A DNA stretch of 64,000 nucleotides, taken from contig NZ_FNPT01000006.1 in the NCBI RefSeq assembly GCF_900107375.1, positions 62,001 through 126,000 of the forward strand, written 5' to 3'. Every line of letters starts with the position of its first letter. The first letter of the stretch is position 1. The notes beneath the pieces are model-generated. The model made no database searches, was not told the DNA's origin, and worked only from the letters and a program-made list of their open reading frames with translations. Below are positions 35,423 to 44,484 of this stretch, piece after piece. A program made the position numbers and the translations under genes. The stretch is from Lysobacter sp. yr284 (GTDB taxonomy: Bacteria; Pseudomonadota; Gammaproteobacteria; Xanthomonadales; Xanthomonadaceae).

Positions 35423-38269
35423 ATGGACGTCCTGACCACGTTACTCAGCGCGCTGAGCGCGCCCCGCCAACACGAACGCCTGATGCGGCTGCACACGTCG
35501 CTGGGGCCGGACGTGCTGGTCGCCGAAAGCCTGGACGGCCGCGAATCGCTGGACGAGGGCGGACTGCGTTTCGAACTCACCGCCTTGTCGGTGAACGCCC
35601 ACCTCGACCTGGCCGCGCTGCTCGGCGAGCCGGTGCGGCTGGAGCTGATGTCGGCCGACGCGCTCGACGACCTGCGCTGCTTCCACGGCCACGTCACCGC
35701 GTTCGAGCGCATCGGCAGCAACGGCGGCCTCGCGCGCTACCGCCTGATCGTCGAGCCGTGGCTGGCGTTCCTGCGCCAGCGTGTGGATTCGTTCGTGTTC
35801 CAGGACATGAGCGTGGTCGAGATCGTCGAATCGGTGTTCGCCGACTACGCCGACCAGGGCCGGCTGGCGCCGGACTGGCGCTGGGACCTCAAGGACCCGG
35901 CGGTCTACCGCAAGCGCAGCCTGACCACCCAGTACGAAGAATCCGACTACGACTTCCTGCACCGCCTGCTGGCCGAGGAAGGCATCCACTACCACGTCGA
36001 ACACAGCGACGAGGCGGGGCAGGCGCAGCCGGGCGCGGACGGCGCCGGCGAAGCCGCCGCCGACGAATCCAGCCTGGGCCGGCACACGCTGGTGCTGGCC
36101 GATCACAACGACGCCTTCGCCGACCTCGGCGCGATCCGCTTCCACCGCAAGGACGTCACCGAACCCGGCGACAGCATCCAGCAGTGGTCGACCGCGCGGC
36201 GCTGGCAGACCGCGCGCCTGCAGCGCAGCAGTTGGGACTACCGCAGCCTCGACCTGCGCCCGGCCGAAGCGCTGGGCGCCGGCTACGGCGAGGTCGCGCC
36301 GCAGGACCAGGACATCGCCGGCCCCTACGCCTATCCCGATCGCGCCACCGGCGAGCGCTACGCGCGCCAGCACCTGGAAGCGCTGCAGGTCGAGGCCGAC
36401 ACCGTGCGAGGCGAAGGCAGCTGGCGCCGGCTGCGGCCGGGCGGCCGCTTCGCGCTAGCCCAGCACCATGCCTATCCCGACGCCGACAGCGGCCGCTTCA
36501 CCTGCCTGCGCGTGCGCCATCGCGCGCGCAACAACCTCGGCGCCGACGTGCTCGACCTGGCCGAGAAGCAACTCGGCCCGGTCACCCTGGCGATACCGAC
36601 GCTGCCCGAGCCGCTCAGCGGCCTGGCCACGCCATCGCACGACGGTTTCGCGCCCGACCTGGGCGAAGCCGGCGCCAGCGTCGGCAACGACAAGCCCGGC
36701 GGCGAAGGCTTCTATCTCAACCGTTTCGACGCGCTGCCTGCGGCGGTGCCCTACCGCAGCCGCACCCGCGACGGCCACGGCCTGCGCCTGCACCCCAAGC
36801 CGACCGTGCACGGCACCCAGACCGCGATCGTGGTCAGCGACGGCGCGCCGCTGCAGACCGACCGCGATCACCGCATCAAGGTCCAGTTCCCGTGGCAGCG
36901 CGGCGGCGACGCCAGCAATCGCCTGGCCCATCCCTGCGGCGACGACAACGCGCCGGGCCGCGCCCAGGCCTGGACCTGGGTGCGCGTCGCAGGCCCGTGG
37001 GCGGGCGACAACTGGGGCGGGGTGATGCTGCCGCGCAAGGGCCAGGAAGTGGTCGTCGCGTTCCTGGAAGGCGACATCGACCGGCCGGTGGTGATCGGCG
37101 CGGTCTACAACGGCCGCGGCCAGGCCGACGCCGCCCACAACGGCGTCGCCGGCGGCGCCGGCGGGGCCACCGGCAACGCCGCGGCGTGGTTCGACGGCAA
37201 CGAACACGCCTCGGTCTTCACCGGCTTCAAGAGCCAGGTCCTGGCCGACAGCCAGGGCGGCAGCGGCGGCTACCAGCAGCTGCGGCTCGACGACACGCCG
37301 GGCCAGGGCCGGGTCCAGGCCAACACCACCCAGCACCTGAGCGCGCTGGCGCTGGGCCACCTGAAGGGCGGCGTCGACAACCTGCGCGGCGCCGAGCGCG
37401 GCTTCGGCGCCGAACTCAGCACCCAGGCCGGCGGCGCCCTGCGCGCCGGCGCCGGCCTGCTGCTGACCACCGAGCCCGGCCCGCTGCACCTGACCGCCAC
37501 CGGCGCCCAGGCCCAGCTCGGCCAGGGCGAGCAACTGATCAAGAGCCTGGCCAAGGCCGCCGCGACCCAGCAGGCGACGCTGCCCGACGACCCCGAAGCA
37601 CTCGCCGCCCAGACCGCGCTGCAGACCACCCAGGAAACCATGGCCGCGACCCAGACCGGCACCGCGCCCGGCGACGGCATCGGCGGCGGCGACGGCAGCG
37701 CGCCGGGCTGGGACCGGCCGCTGTGGCTGGCGAGCAGCCCCAAGGGCGTGGTCGGCGTGACCGCGAAGAACCAGGTGTGGGTGTCCGGCACCCAGACCGT
37801 GCTCACCGCCGACCAGGACCTGCAATGGCTGAGCCAGGCCGAAAGCGTGGCCGCGGTGGCCGGCGGCATCGCCTTGTTCACCCTCGGCGCCCCGGCCCCG
37901 GCCGGCAAGCCCAACCAGGAACGCGGCATCGCCCTGCACGCGGCCAAGGGCGCGGTGACCCTGCGCGCGCACAAGGAACTGGCGCGCGCGGCGGCGCAGA
38001 CCAGCGTGATGATCGCGAGCACCGAAGCGGACGTGGAGATAGCCGCGCCGAACAAGCGGTTGCTGGCGACTGCGGCGGGCGCGTATCTGAAGCTGGAAGG
38101 CGGCGATATCGAGCTGGGGGCGCCGGGGACGATCGAGTTCAAGGGAAGTCGGCGGGATTGGACGACGCCGGCGTCGGCGAGCGGGCAAGCGAAGTTGCCG
38201 AGCGCAGGTTACAAGGGGTGCGATTACAAAATGCAGACAGCGGCCCAGGGGGGCGCGGCCCTTGTCTGA
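35423..38269 (+). CDS. vgrG: VgrG spike protein (vgrG3)
   Basis: This encodes 948 aa after a clear AGGAGG site. The gp27-like part includes LTTQYEESDYDFLHRLLAEEG, the gp5 part includes NWGGVMLPRKGQEVVVAFL and DRPVVIGAVYNGRG, and a DUF2345 helix ends with AYLKLEGGDIELGAPGTIEF. The C-terminal tail is short (about 40 residues), unlike vgrG1 and vgrG2. That fits cargo loading by a separate adaptor, the DUF4123 protein encoded 10 bp downstream. Confidence 0.95.
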   Translation: MDVLTTLLSALSAPRQHERLMRLHTSLGPDVLVAESLDGRESLDEGGLRFELTALSVNAHLDLAALLGEPVRLELMSADALDDLRCFHGHVTAFERIGSNGGLARYRLIVEPWLAFLRQRVDSFVFQDMSVVEIVESVFADYADQGRLAPDWRWDLKDPAVYRKRSLTTQYEESDYDFLHRLLAEEGIHYHVEHSDEAGQAQPGADGAGEAAADESSLGRHTLVLADHNDAFADLGAIRFHRKDVTEPGDSIQQWSTARRWQTARLQRSSWDYRSLDLRPAEALGAGYGEVAPQDQDIAGPYAYPDRATGERYARQHLEALQVEADTVRGEGSWRRLRPGGRFALAQHHAYPDADSGRFTCLRVRHRARNNLGADVLDLAEKQLGPVTLAIPTLPEPLSGLATPSHDGFAPDLGEAGASVGNDKPGGEGFYLNRFDALPAAVPYRSRTRDGHGLRLHPKPTVHGTQTAIVVSDGAPLQTDRDHRIKVQFPWQRGGDASNRLAHPCGDDNAPGRAQAWTWVRVAGPWAGDNWGGVMLPRKGQEVVVAFLEGDIDRPVVIGAVYNGRGQADAAHNGVAGGAGGATGNAAAWFDGNEHASVFTGFKSQVLADSQGGSGGYQQLRLDDTPGQGRVQANTTQHLSALALGHLKGGVDNLRGAERGFGAELSTQAGGALRAGAGLLLTTEPGPLHLTATGAQAQLGQGEQLIKSLAKAAATQQATLPDDPEALAAQTALQTTQETMAATQTGTAPGDGIGGGDGSAPGWDRPLWLASSPKGVVGVTAKNQVWVSGTQTVLTADQDLQWLSQAESVAAVAGGIALFTLGAPAPAGKPNQERGIALHAAKGAVTLRAHKELARAAAQTSVMIASTEADVEIAAPNKRLLATAAGAYLKLEGGDIELGAPGTIEFKGSRRDWTTPASASGQAKLPSAGYKGCDYKMQTAAQGGAALV

Positions 38270-38279
38270 GCGAGAGTCC

Positions 38280-39200
38280 ATGCAGTCGGGACTGCGCGGG
38301 CAACTGCTCGACGTGACCTTGCGCTCGCCCGATAGTTCGATCTATCTGCTGGTGGACACCACGCTCGGCGATCCACTGGCCAATGTCGCTACGCGCGCGA
38401 CCGCGGTAGCGGTGCCGATACGGCACCCGGATCTGAAGCGCGATCACCATCCGTACTTGTTGCGGTTGGGGGAGATCGGTCGTGATCCGGCCATCGATAC
38501 GTCGCTTGCGTTGGGCTTGGCGCAAGCGCTGCGCTCGCCGGAGGGCCTGGCGCTGGGGCGCTCCATCTGCCTGTGGCTGGTTTCGGATTCGGACATCGAC
38601 GTCGTGGCCCATCACCTGGCTGCGCGAGCGAAAGTTCGGGTCGGGAGCGAAACCAGACTGTTCCGCTTCTGGGACCCGCGCGTCATGGATGCGCTCGAAC
38701 ACTTGCTTCGCCCGATGCAGGCCGGCAGTTTGCTCGGACCCGTATCGAGCTGCCTGTGGCTGACGCGAAGCGGCAGCCTCGCGTCCTTGCGGGTCGCCGA
38801 TGCGAAGAGCGACGAGGCCATTGTCGATGGACTTCGATTGGACCAGCGGCAACTCGATCATCTCGCCCGTGTCGAGCTCATCAACCGTGCGCTCGATGTG
38901 CTCCAGGACATGGAGCGCACGGTCTTGGGAGCCGAAGTTCGAACGGTATTGGGCGGGCTCATCGAAAAGGGCGCGCGCGAATGGACGTTGCGAACGGACC
39001 GGGAGTTGGTGACTTACGCGCTCTATGGGGTTCTGGTCCACCAGCGATTCGATCGCGAGCCCGGCGTGGCCGAGGCTATGGACCAGGCCAGACGCGCCGG
39101 AACCTCGCCGATCGATGCGCTCGAGCAATTCGACGAGAGTTACTGGCAGGCGCTGGCCGGTAAAGCGGATGGATGCGCCGAAGCAGCAAGAACCGCTTAA
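38280..39200 (+). CDS. DUF4123-domain effector chaperone (Tap/TEC type)
   Basis: This encodes 306 aa from the ATG at 38280; a TTG at 38262 would overlap vgrG3 by 8 bp and add six residues. The N-terminal half has DUF4123 character: SSIYLLVDTTLGDPL, DHHPYLLRLGEIG, SICLWLVSDSDIDVVAHHL and RFWDPRVMDALEHLL. The rest is helical. DUF4123 proteins bind a VgrG and load the effector encoded downstream. The gene sits between vgrG3 and the VasX-like effector, as in Vibrio (Tap-1) and Agrobacterium cassettes. Confidence 0.9.
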   Translation: MQSGLRGQLLDVTLRSPDSSIYLLVDTTLGDPLANVATRATAVAVPIRHPDLKRDHHPYLLRLGEIGRDPAIDTSLALGLAQALRSPEGLALGRSICLWLVSDSDIDVVAHHLAARAKVRVGSETRLFRFWDPRVMDALEHLLRPMQAGSLLGPVSSCLWLTRSGSLASLRVADAKSDEAIVDGLRLDQRQLDHLARVELINRALDVLQDMERTVLGAEVRTVLGGLIEKGAREWTLRTDRELVTYALYGVLVHQRFDREPGVAEAMDQARRAGTSPIDALEQFDESYWQALAGKADGCAEAARTA

Positions 39201-39212
39201 GGAGAAGAGCAC

Positions 39213-42200
39213 ATGGCAGACACAGGGATCAGTGCCGCACGTCGCGGAGCAGCCGCCAACACCACAGGAGCGAAGGCCGGAGCGCCTTGCCCCAACTGCG
39301 TAAAGCAAGGGCTGGCGATTCTGCCGGTGGTGTCCGGTATCATGCCAAATTCCGAAACGACGCCCAGCTTTTTGCCACTGTCGTCCGCGCTGTTGTCGCT
39401 TAGCGATCCGATCGTCGCCAATGAGCTGGCGGCGCTTGCCAAAGGCCTGACCAGCAAGGATCTGAGCGCCCATTGGTACTTCATGCGGGCCTTGCCCGCG
39501 GGCTACCTCTACGTTTACAAGCCCAATGGATCGTCGGGGCAATGGGATGCGTACCTGGTCGACCGCTCGGGCTTGTTGCGGGCCGTCGCTCCGAACGACA
39601 AGACTCTTTCGCCGGCCGATGCCGCGCCGCTCGACCAGCCAGCCGTCTGCAGCCGTTCCGAACACAACAATCTGGCACTGCAGTATTTCGTCGTCGATCC
39701 GGTCAAGCATCCGGAGATATGGCTCGGTTTCAGCCGGCATCGTTGGACGACGAAGGTCATGGATGCGTATGGCCGCAACGAAGGGAACATCCGCGACAAG
39801 CGGATGACCAAGCTCGACGTGACGGCGGCTGCAGAGGGAAAGCTCGGCAATTACGAGGGCAGCCCCGTGCCGCACGGTATGAAGATGACTGCGGGTATCG
39901 GCGGCTATGTGGCCGATTACGCATCGTCGGCGACCCGCGCCAAGATCAACGGAACGCAGGTCGAACGACTCTACGATCGCGGCGACAGCATGGCCACGGT
40001 GCCCAGAAAACCAACGGGCGCCGCTGCGGCGCTGGCCGAGGAAATGCGCAAAAGTTCGCAGAATACCGAGGCCAAGCTGGGCGCGGTGGTACTCCTGCAC
40101 GACGTCGTCGGCGTCACCCAGCAGCTCAACGCATACCGCAACAAGGTGGCGGCCGAGGCTTGCGTGGTGTCGGGCATGGGCGATCCGGCTCAGACGCGCA
40201 AGCGCGCGATCGCCGACATCATCGAGGGCATTCGCGCGAACGCGGAAACCAATCCTGGCCCCTGGTGGGACCGCAACTACGGACCGGAACGGTATCTCAA
40301 GCACATCAACGAATCGGACTGGTCGGCCGCGAAGCAGTCGTCCACGGAATTCAAGTCGCTGTTGGAAAAAGTGAAAACGGTCAGCGCCGATTATTGCGCG
40401 GTCAAGGAGTCGGAAGCCTGGAAGCTCGTCAATCGGCTCGATTTCGACGAGACCGATCACGAATCCGCTCTGGACCACGGGAGGATGGTGGCGCATTGCG
40501 TCGCTGGATCGGGGCGAACCAAGCTCGAACGGGATTTGGTCTGGTATCCGGCGCTGGAGATGGATCCCACAAATCGCGACAACTGGCTGATGCGTGCGCT
40601 CGGCAGCGATCACAAGGCGTTCCTGGAGTACCTCGCGGGAAACCCCGGCGACCAGGACGAAGCCTTCGATACGGTAAAAGAGGCGCAGGAGCTGTCCGGC
40701 AGCTATATCGGAAAAGGCCTGGTGCAGATCAACGCGATCAGGATCGGTATCCGCAACCAGCGTGCAGCCAACGAGGCATTGGCGACGGTCATCGAAACCA
40801 GCGCGGGCATATTGTTCAACCTGCGCCGAGACAATCCCAAGGCCTACCGAAAATTGCTGCGCTCGGTGACGCTGGCCCTGATCACGCGAGACGACGTGAT
40901 CCCACAGCCTGTCGTGGTCAAGGGGGCATGGAGCCGCATTTCCGCCAAGATCATGGAAGTGGCGACCGGCGCCCCGCGGATCAGCGCGAGGGCGCCTATC
41001 GGCTTGGTCCCCAATGCGGGACGAGGACCGTACCTGGCGACCAAGGGCAATCTGGGCGCTACCGGTTGGGGCTTGTCGGATGGGCTTGAGGGAGCGGTCG
41101 TCATGGAGGCGCCCACCAGCAAGTCCGGGCAGGCGCAGACCGTGGCGTGGGTGGTGCACAAGCTGGAAGACGGCGAGCAGCTCAATCGCGCCACGTTGCG
41201 CAGGCTGGGGTTGGACGAATTGGATCTGACGACCGCGGCAGGGAGCGCCGATAACCCGTTCCAACGCAACCACCTGAAGGTCGTCGGACAGAAGATCACC
41301 ATAGGAATGAACGCGGGAGCGCTGTTCTTCCAGGGGAATGCCTTGGTCGGCGCGATGTGTGATTACTTCGGGGCAGACAAGGAGGATCGCGACGGCGGCG
41401 CTCTTGCCGACGCCAGCGTCGGTGTCGGCGTCGCGATCATCGCGGGCATTGGGGCTGCCATCGATTTGAAGATCGCGGTTCAGTCCATGCGCGGATTGGG
41501 CGAGGCGGCCACAAGCGTCGCGGAGCGCCAAGCCGCGCGGTGGGGCTTGGTGGCTGGCATCATCGAGGGGCTTTATGCCATCGGCAAAGGCGCGTCGAAA
41601 GTCAACGAGGGCGACGTCGATTCCGGTATGTGGACGATGGCCTCGGGTGCGGCGTTGATCGCAGGCAGCCTGGCAGCCTATGGCGCGACTACGGGGACGG
41701 TGCTCGGAATCGGTGTGTCCTTGGGTCCAGTCGGCTGGGCGCTGTTGATCATCGGCTTCCTCGGACTGGCGCTCTATTGCGCCTGGCAGGCATTCGGCAC
41801 CGATGAAGAAAACATGCTGCCGGTGGAATACTGGCTCGACAACGGAATTTTCGGCAAAGGCGAACACAAGACCGGCAAGATCGCGAAAAACAGTCCTTAC
41901 TATTCGGCGAAGAGCAAATCGGTTCAGTCGTTTGCTTCGTTGCAGGACGAGATCTACGGCCTGCAAAAGGTCACCTTGGTGGCGCAAGCGCGCTTTGGAG
42001 TGACCAAGGATCGCGGCAACTACAGCCTGCACTTCCGCTATAACGTAACGCTGCCTCGTTATGCCAAGGGCAGCTGTCTGGAGTTGAATTTCACCGCAAT
42101 CTACAAGGGAAAGCGGATCTCGGTGGGTGGAGTAGTCTGCGAAGACGGAAAAGACAGGTTCTCCCGCTCCGACATCAGCAGTAAGTTCACTGGCATGCGC

Positions 42201-42431
42201 GAAGATCCTTCGATGAAGATCGATAAATCCGGCGTGATGGAACTCAGCGGTTACTTTTCCACATTGCAGGACGAGGTCTGGGTTGAAAAGCTGATCGAAT
42301 GGCTTTCCGGCACCGAGGCCAATCCGGACGCCCAGTACGCCGATGCGATGGAGTTGAGCGGTACCTATTGGCCCGATAAGTCCAATCTGCCCGGTCTGTC
42401 GTCGACGTTCGAATATCCGCCAAAAAAGTGA
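39213..42431 (+). CDS. VasX-like pore-forming T6SS effector (BTH_I2691-type)
   Basis: This encodes 1,072 aa. Residues 26-39 (CPNCVKQGLAILPV) match the N-terminal signature of the VasX/BTH_I2691 effector family. A region of strands and helices without recognised enzyme motifs follows. Residues about 730-860 hold several hydrophobic helices, including GVGVAIIAGIGAAI, ALIAGSLAAYGATTGTVLGIGVSL and GWALLIIGFLGLALYCAW, the colicin-like pore domain. A beta-rich C-terminal ~200 residues ends the protein. VasX-type toxins depolarise the inner membrane of prey. It directly follows its chaperone gene and precedes a multi-pass protein. Codon usage here is less GC-biased than in the neighbouring tss genes, suggesting a more mobile cargo. 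Confidence 0.85.
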   Translation: MADTGISAARRGAAANTTGAKAGAPCPNCVKQGLAILPVVSGIMPNSETTPSFLPLSSALLSLSDPIVANELAALAKGLTSKDLSAHWYFMRALPAGYLYVYKPNGSSGQWDAYLVDRSGLLRAVAPNDKTLSPADAAPLDQPAVCSRSEHNNLALQYFVVDPVKHPEIWLGFSRHRWTTKVMDAYGRNEGNIRDKRMTKLDVTAAAEGKLGNYEGSPVPHGMKMTAGIGGYVADYASSATRAKINGTQVERLYDRGDSMATVPRKPTGAAAALAEEMRKSSQNTEAKLGAVVLLHDVVGVTQQLNAYRNKVAAEACVVSGMGDPAQTRKRAIADIIEGIRANAETNPGPWWDRNYGPERYLKHINESDWSAAKQSSTEFKSLLEKVKTVSADYCAVKESEAWKLVNRLDFDETDHESALDHGRMVAHCVAGSGRTKLERDLVWYPALEMDPTNRDNWLMRALGSDHKAFLEYLAGNPGDQDEAFDTVKEAQELSGSYIGKGLVQINAIRIGIRNQRAANEALATVIETSAGILFNLRRDNPKAYRKLLRSVTLALITRDDVIPQPVVVKGAWSRISAKIMEVATGAPRISARAPIGLVPNAGRGPYLATKGNLGATGWGLSDGLEGAVVMEAPTSKSGQAQTVAWVVHKLEDGEQLNRATLRRLGLDELDLTTAAGSADNPFQRNHLKVVGQKITIGMNAGALFFQGNALVGAMCDYFGADKEDRDGGALADASVGVGVAIIAGIGAAIDLKIAVQSMRGLGEAATSVAERQAARWGLVAGIIEGLYAIGKGASKVNEGDVDSGMWTMASGAALIAGSLAAYGATTGTVLGIGVSLGPVGWALLIIGFLGLALYCAWQAFGTDEENMLPVEYWLDNGIFGKGEHKTGKIAKNSPYYSAKSKSVQSFASLQDEIYGLQKVTLVAQARFGVTKDRGNYSLHFRYNVTLPRYAKGSCLELNFTAIYKGKRISVGGVVCEDGKDRFSRSDISSKFTGMREDPSMKIDKSGVMELSGYFSTLQDEVWVEKLIEWLSGTEANPDAQYADAMELSGTYWPDKSNLPGLSSTFEYPPKK

Positions 42432-42434
42432 CGG

Positions 42435-43502
42435 ATGCGTTCGATGCTGCCTTTTCAGCGGTTGCCGGAGAGAAACGGTCTGTGGGGCGTGATTCTTCCT
42501 CGCCTGGGCGAGGAACGGGAGCCAGGGCCGCTCGGTGAGGCCGGGCAGATCGCCCGGATCGACCCGGCCGGGGTCCAGTTCGTCCGGATCCAGCGCATGG
42601 GATGGCGCGGCGCGGGCTGGGTGCTCGGAGCGGGGGGCGGCTTGATGGCGGCACTGATGTTCGCGCCGTTGCTGTGGTCGTTTCTCCATGCGGGACACCG
42701 GCTTGGCCCGGTCGTCGCAGCGAGCATGTGCGCGATACTTCTGCTGCCCCTTCTCGCGGGAGCGTTGACGGCCTATCGGGCCCGCACGCTCGAATTGCCG
42801 CCCCCGGTGGTCCTGAGCCGGCGGCTCAGGCGCTTCTACCAATGGCGCGGAAACAGGGAAGGCTGGGTGTCGGTGGCCGCCGACACGGGCACCGCGGTAA
42901 TCCAGGCTGCGGCCGTGGTGACGCAGGCGGGCGGCGACATGGGATACCGGTTGCATGTGGTCGAATTCGACGCCGGCAGCCGCGCGATCCGCAAGCAAGT
43001 CGCGATATCCGAGGTTGTCAGCGATCCCGACGAGCTAGCCTGGCTCTGGGATTTCTTGTGCCGCTATCTCGATGAGGCGCCCGAGCGGTTGCCAGCGGTG
43101 CGCAATGCCGGCTTCGAGGGAGAGGGCGCATGGCTCGCTCGGGCGGATCGTTATCTGTTCAGCGGTCTCGTGGACGGCGAGCACCGATTGGTTCCAGGCC
43201 GGTTCAATGCGTTCCGCTTCTATTTCGCGGCAGTGCTTGAGTACTGGTACTTGCGTTGCGGCGCCTGGATCGAGGGCAAGGCGTCCACGCCCGCCTATCC
43301 GCCGGACTTGGCCGATGCTATGCGCTGGGGCGGCGCTAATCCTTATGCGCGCGAGGCTGCGAGCCCTGCCCAGCAAGCGGCATCGCGCGGAGACCTCGAC
43401 CATTTTCGACGCCGATGGCGCATCGTCGCTGTTCTGTCGACTTTGCTGTATGGCGGAATATTCGTCGGAATGATCGCTATCGGATGGTTGGTCTTGGTAT
43501 AG
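42435..43502 (+). CDS. DUF6708-like membrane protein, probable immunity to the VasX-like toxin
   Basis: This encodes 355 aa. Two membrane helices (about 59-80 and 88-110) and one at the C-terminus (about 333-353) flank a large soluble domain with RRLRRFYQWRGNREGW and RADRYLFSGLVDGEHRLVPGRF. The pattern is that of DUF6708 proteins found next to BTH_I2691/VasX effectors. An inner-membrane location suits protection against a pore-former. The ATG is 3 bp after the effector stop. Confidence 0.75.
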   Translation: MRSMLPFQRLPERNGLWGVILPRLGEEREPGPLGEAGQIARIDPAGVQFVRIQRMGWRGAGWVLGAGGGLMAALMFAPLLWSFLHAGHRLGPVVAASMCAILLLPLLAGALTAYRARTLELPPPVVLSRRLRRFYQWRGNREGWVSVAADTGTAVIQAAAVVTQAGGDMGYRLHVVEFDAGSRAIRKQVAISEVVSDPDELAWLWDFLCRYLDEAPERLPAVRNAGFEGEGAWLARADRYLFSGLVDGEHRLVPGRFNAFRFYFAAVLEYWYLRCGAWIEGKASTPAYPPDLADAMRWGGANPYAREAASPAQQAASRGDLDHFRRRWRIVAVLSTLLYGGIFVGMIAIGWLVLV

Positions 43503-43547
43503 CCTAGGTGCCGGGGCCGACCCAGTCCGCGAACCGAAGAGAGCCGC

Positions 43548-44096
43548 ATGTCCTACTTCCCGTCCTTGCGTCCTGATCGCCGTTTGAAGGGATGTGGCTG
43601 GCTGCTTGTCCCGATGCTGGTTCTCGTGTCGGGCTGTTCCAGAGCCAGCGGCGAAGCCAAGCCCGACTGGCGCAGCATCGATGCCAGCATGAAGAGCTCG
43701 CCGCAAGTGGACATCGCTTCGGTGGCGCCGTACGAGAATGGTTGGGCCGCGTGGACGCGATCGCCCGTCTACGCCGTGGATATCCCGAAGGGGCTGGCGG
43801 TGCCGCCCGACAGCAAGAAGTGGGTGAGGATGCATGTCGATTGTCGCGAATCGTCCGCAGACGTCGCGTTTATCGAGGCGCGCCTGGTGGCGCCTTCCGG
43901 GGCTATATTGCAAACGGTAAAGAAGGGCGAGGCCGCTGCCGAAGACTACCCGTCGGCGGGCCGGATTCCTTATGCGGTCAGCCCGCCTGCGATGATCTGC
44001 GCCGCAGCGGCGGCACGATGCCGGGGCGCGTCCCTGACCTGGCCTTTGGAACGCGGCGAGCAAACCGCGTTTGTGCCCTCCTGCCGGCGACTCTGA
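43548..44096 (+). CDS. Lipoprotein of unknown family at the end of the vgrG3 cassette
   Basis: This encodes 182 aa. A charged N-region, a hydrophobic stretch and lipobox LVSGC put the lipidated Cys near residue 30. The mature part contains two or three strands and several Cys but no recognised motif. It is 45 bp after the membrane protein and likely in the same transcript, so it may be a second immunity factor or a cassette-specific accessory protein. Confidence 0.6.
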   Translation: MSYFPSLRPDRRLKGCGWLLVPMLVLVSGCSRASGEAKPDWRSIDASMKSSPQVDIASVAPYENGWAAWTRSPVYAVDIPKGLAVPPDSKKWVRMHVDCRESSADVAFIEARLVAPSGAILQTVKKGEAAAEDYPSAGRIPYAVSPPAMICAAAAARCRGASLTWPLERGEQTAFVPSCRRL

Positions 44097-44484
44097 CCAC
44101 GGTCTGAGCCTGCGCGGCTGGTGCCGAACTCAGGCGAACCCAAGCCGTCGACGATCGGACTGCGCGATGCTTGGGCCGTTGCGACCCATCCGGGGCGCTC
44201 GGAGCGCGTCTTCGATCAATCCGATGCGATGTCGATGCGGCGCGCATTTCGTTTGCTTGCATTCATGGGCATGAAGCCAGGGAATTTCATCACGCCGCGC
44301 GGCCATTGTTCGAGGCCGGGTCGATAGGCCCGGTTGCAGCGAGACTCGCCTTTTCTCAGTCAAACCGCCCGCCGCCGCGACCGTTCCGGCGGGCGATGAG
44401 TCTCGGCCGAGGTTCGGTAGATGCTTGACTTCATATCTTACGATATATATCTTAAGACCTATCTTACGATAGGTCAGGTGCCCC
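44097..44484. other. 388-bp gap between the T6SS cassette and padR
   Basis: No ORF is supported. A 9-bp-stem hairpin (44366-44374 with 44387-44395, loop of 12) may end the T6SS cassette transcript. The last 60 bp are strikingly AT-rich and hold the padR operator described separately. Confidence 0.55.
44425..44474 (+). promoter_or_regulatory. padR promoter overlapped by multiple PadR-type operator dyads
   Basis: A -35 box TTGACT (44425-44430) is followed by an AT-rich block in which the -10 lies (TATATC or TATCTT, 44446-44453). Two dyads share the core ATCTTACGAT: ATATC-TTAC-GATAT (44433-44446) and ACCTATC-TTAC-GATAGGT (44457-44474). Between them is the palindrome TCTTAAGA (44450-44457). The repeated ATCTTA units begin at 44435, 44449 and 44461. 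A repressor bound here would cover the -10 region, so autorepression by PadR is likely. Confidence 0.75.

Noticed and set aside
38139-42998. A 1,619-codon open frame on the minus strand opposite the VasX-like gene
   Set aside because: It is an antisense shadow caused by high GC content: it has an Arg/His/Gln-rich composition, no domain and no ribosome site, and the plus-strand genes have clear families.
44097-44420. Short ORFs in the gap between the VasX cassette and padR
   Set aside because: No ribosome site, no domain and no consistent codon bias.
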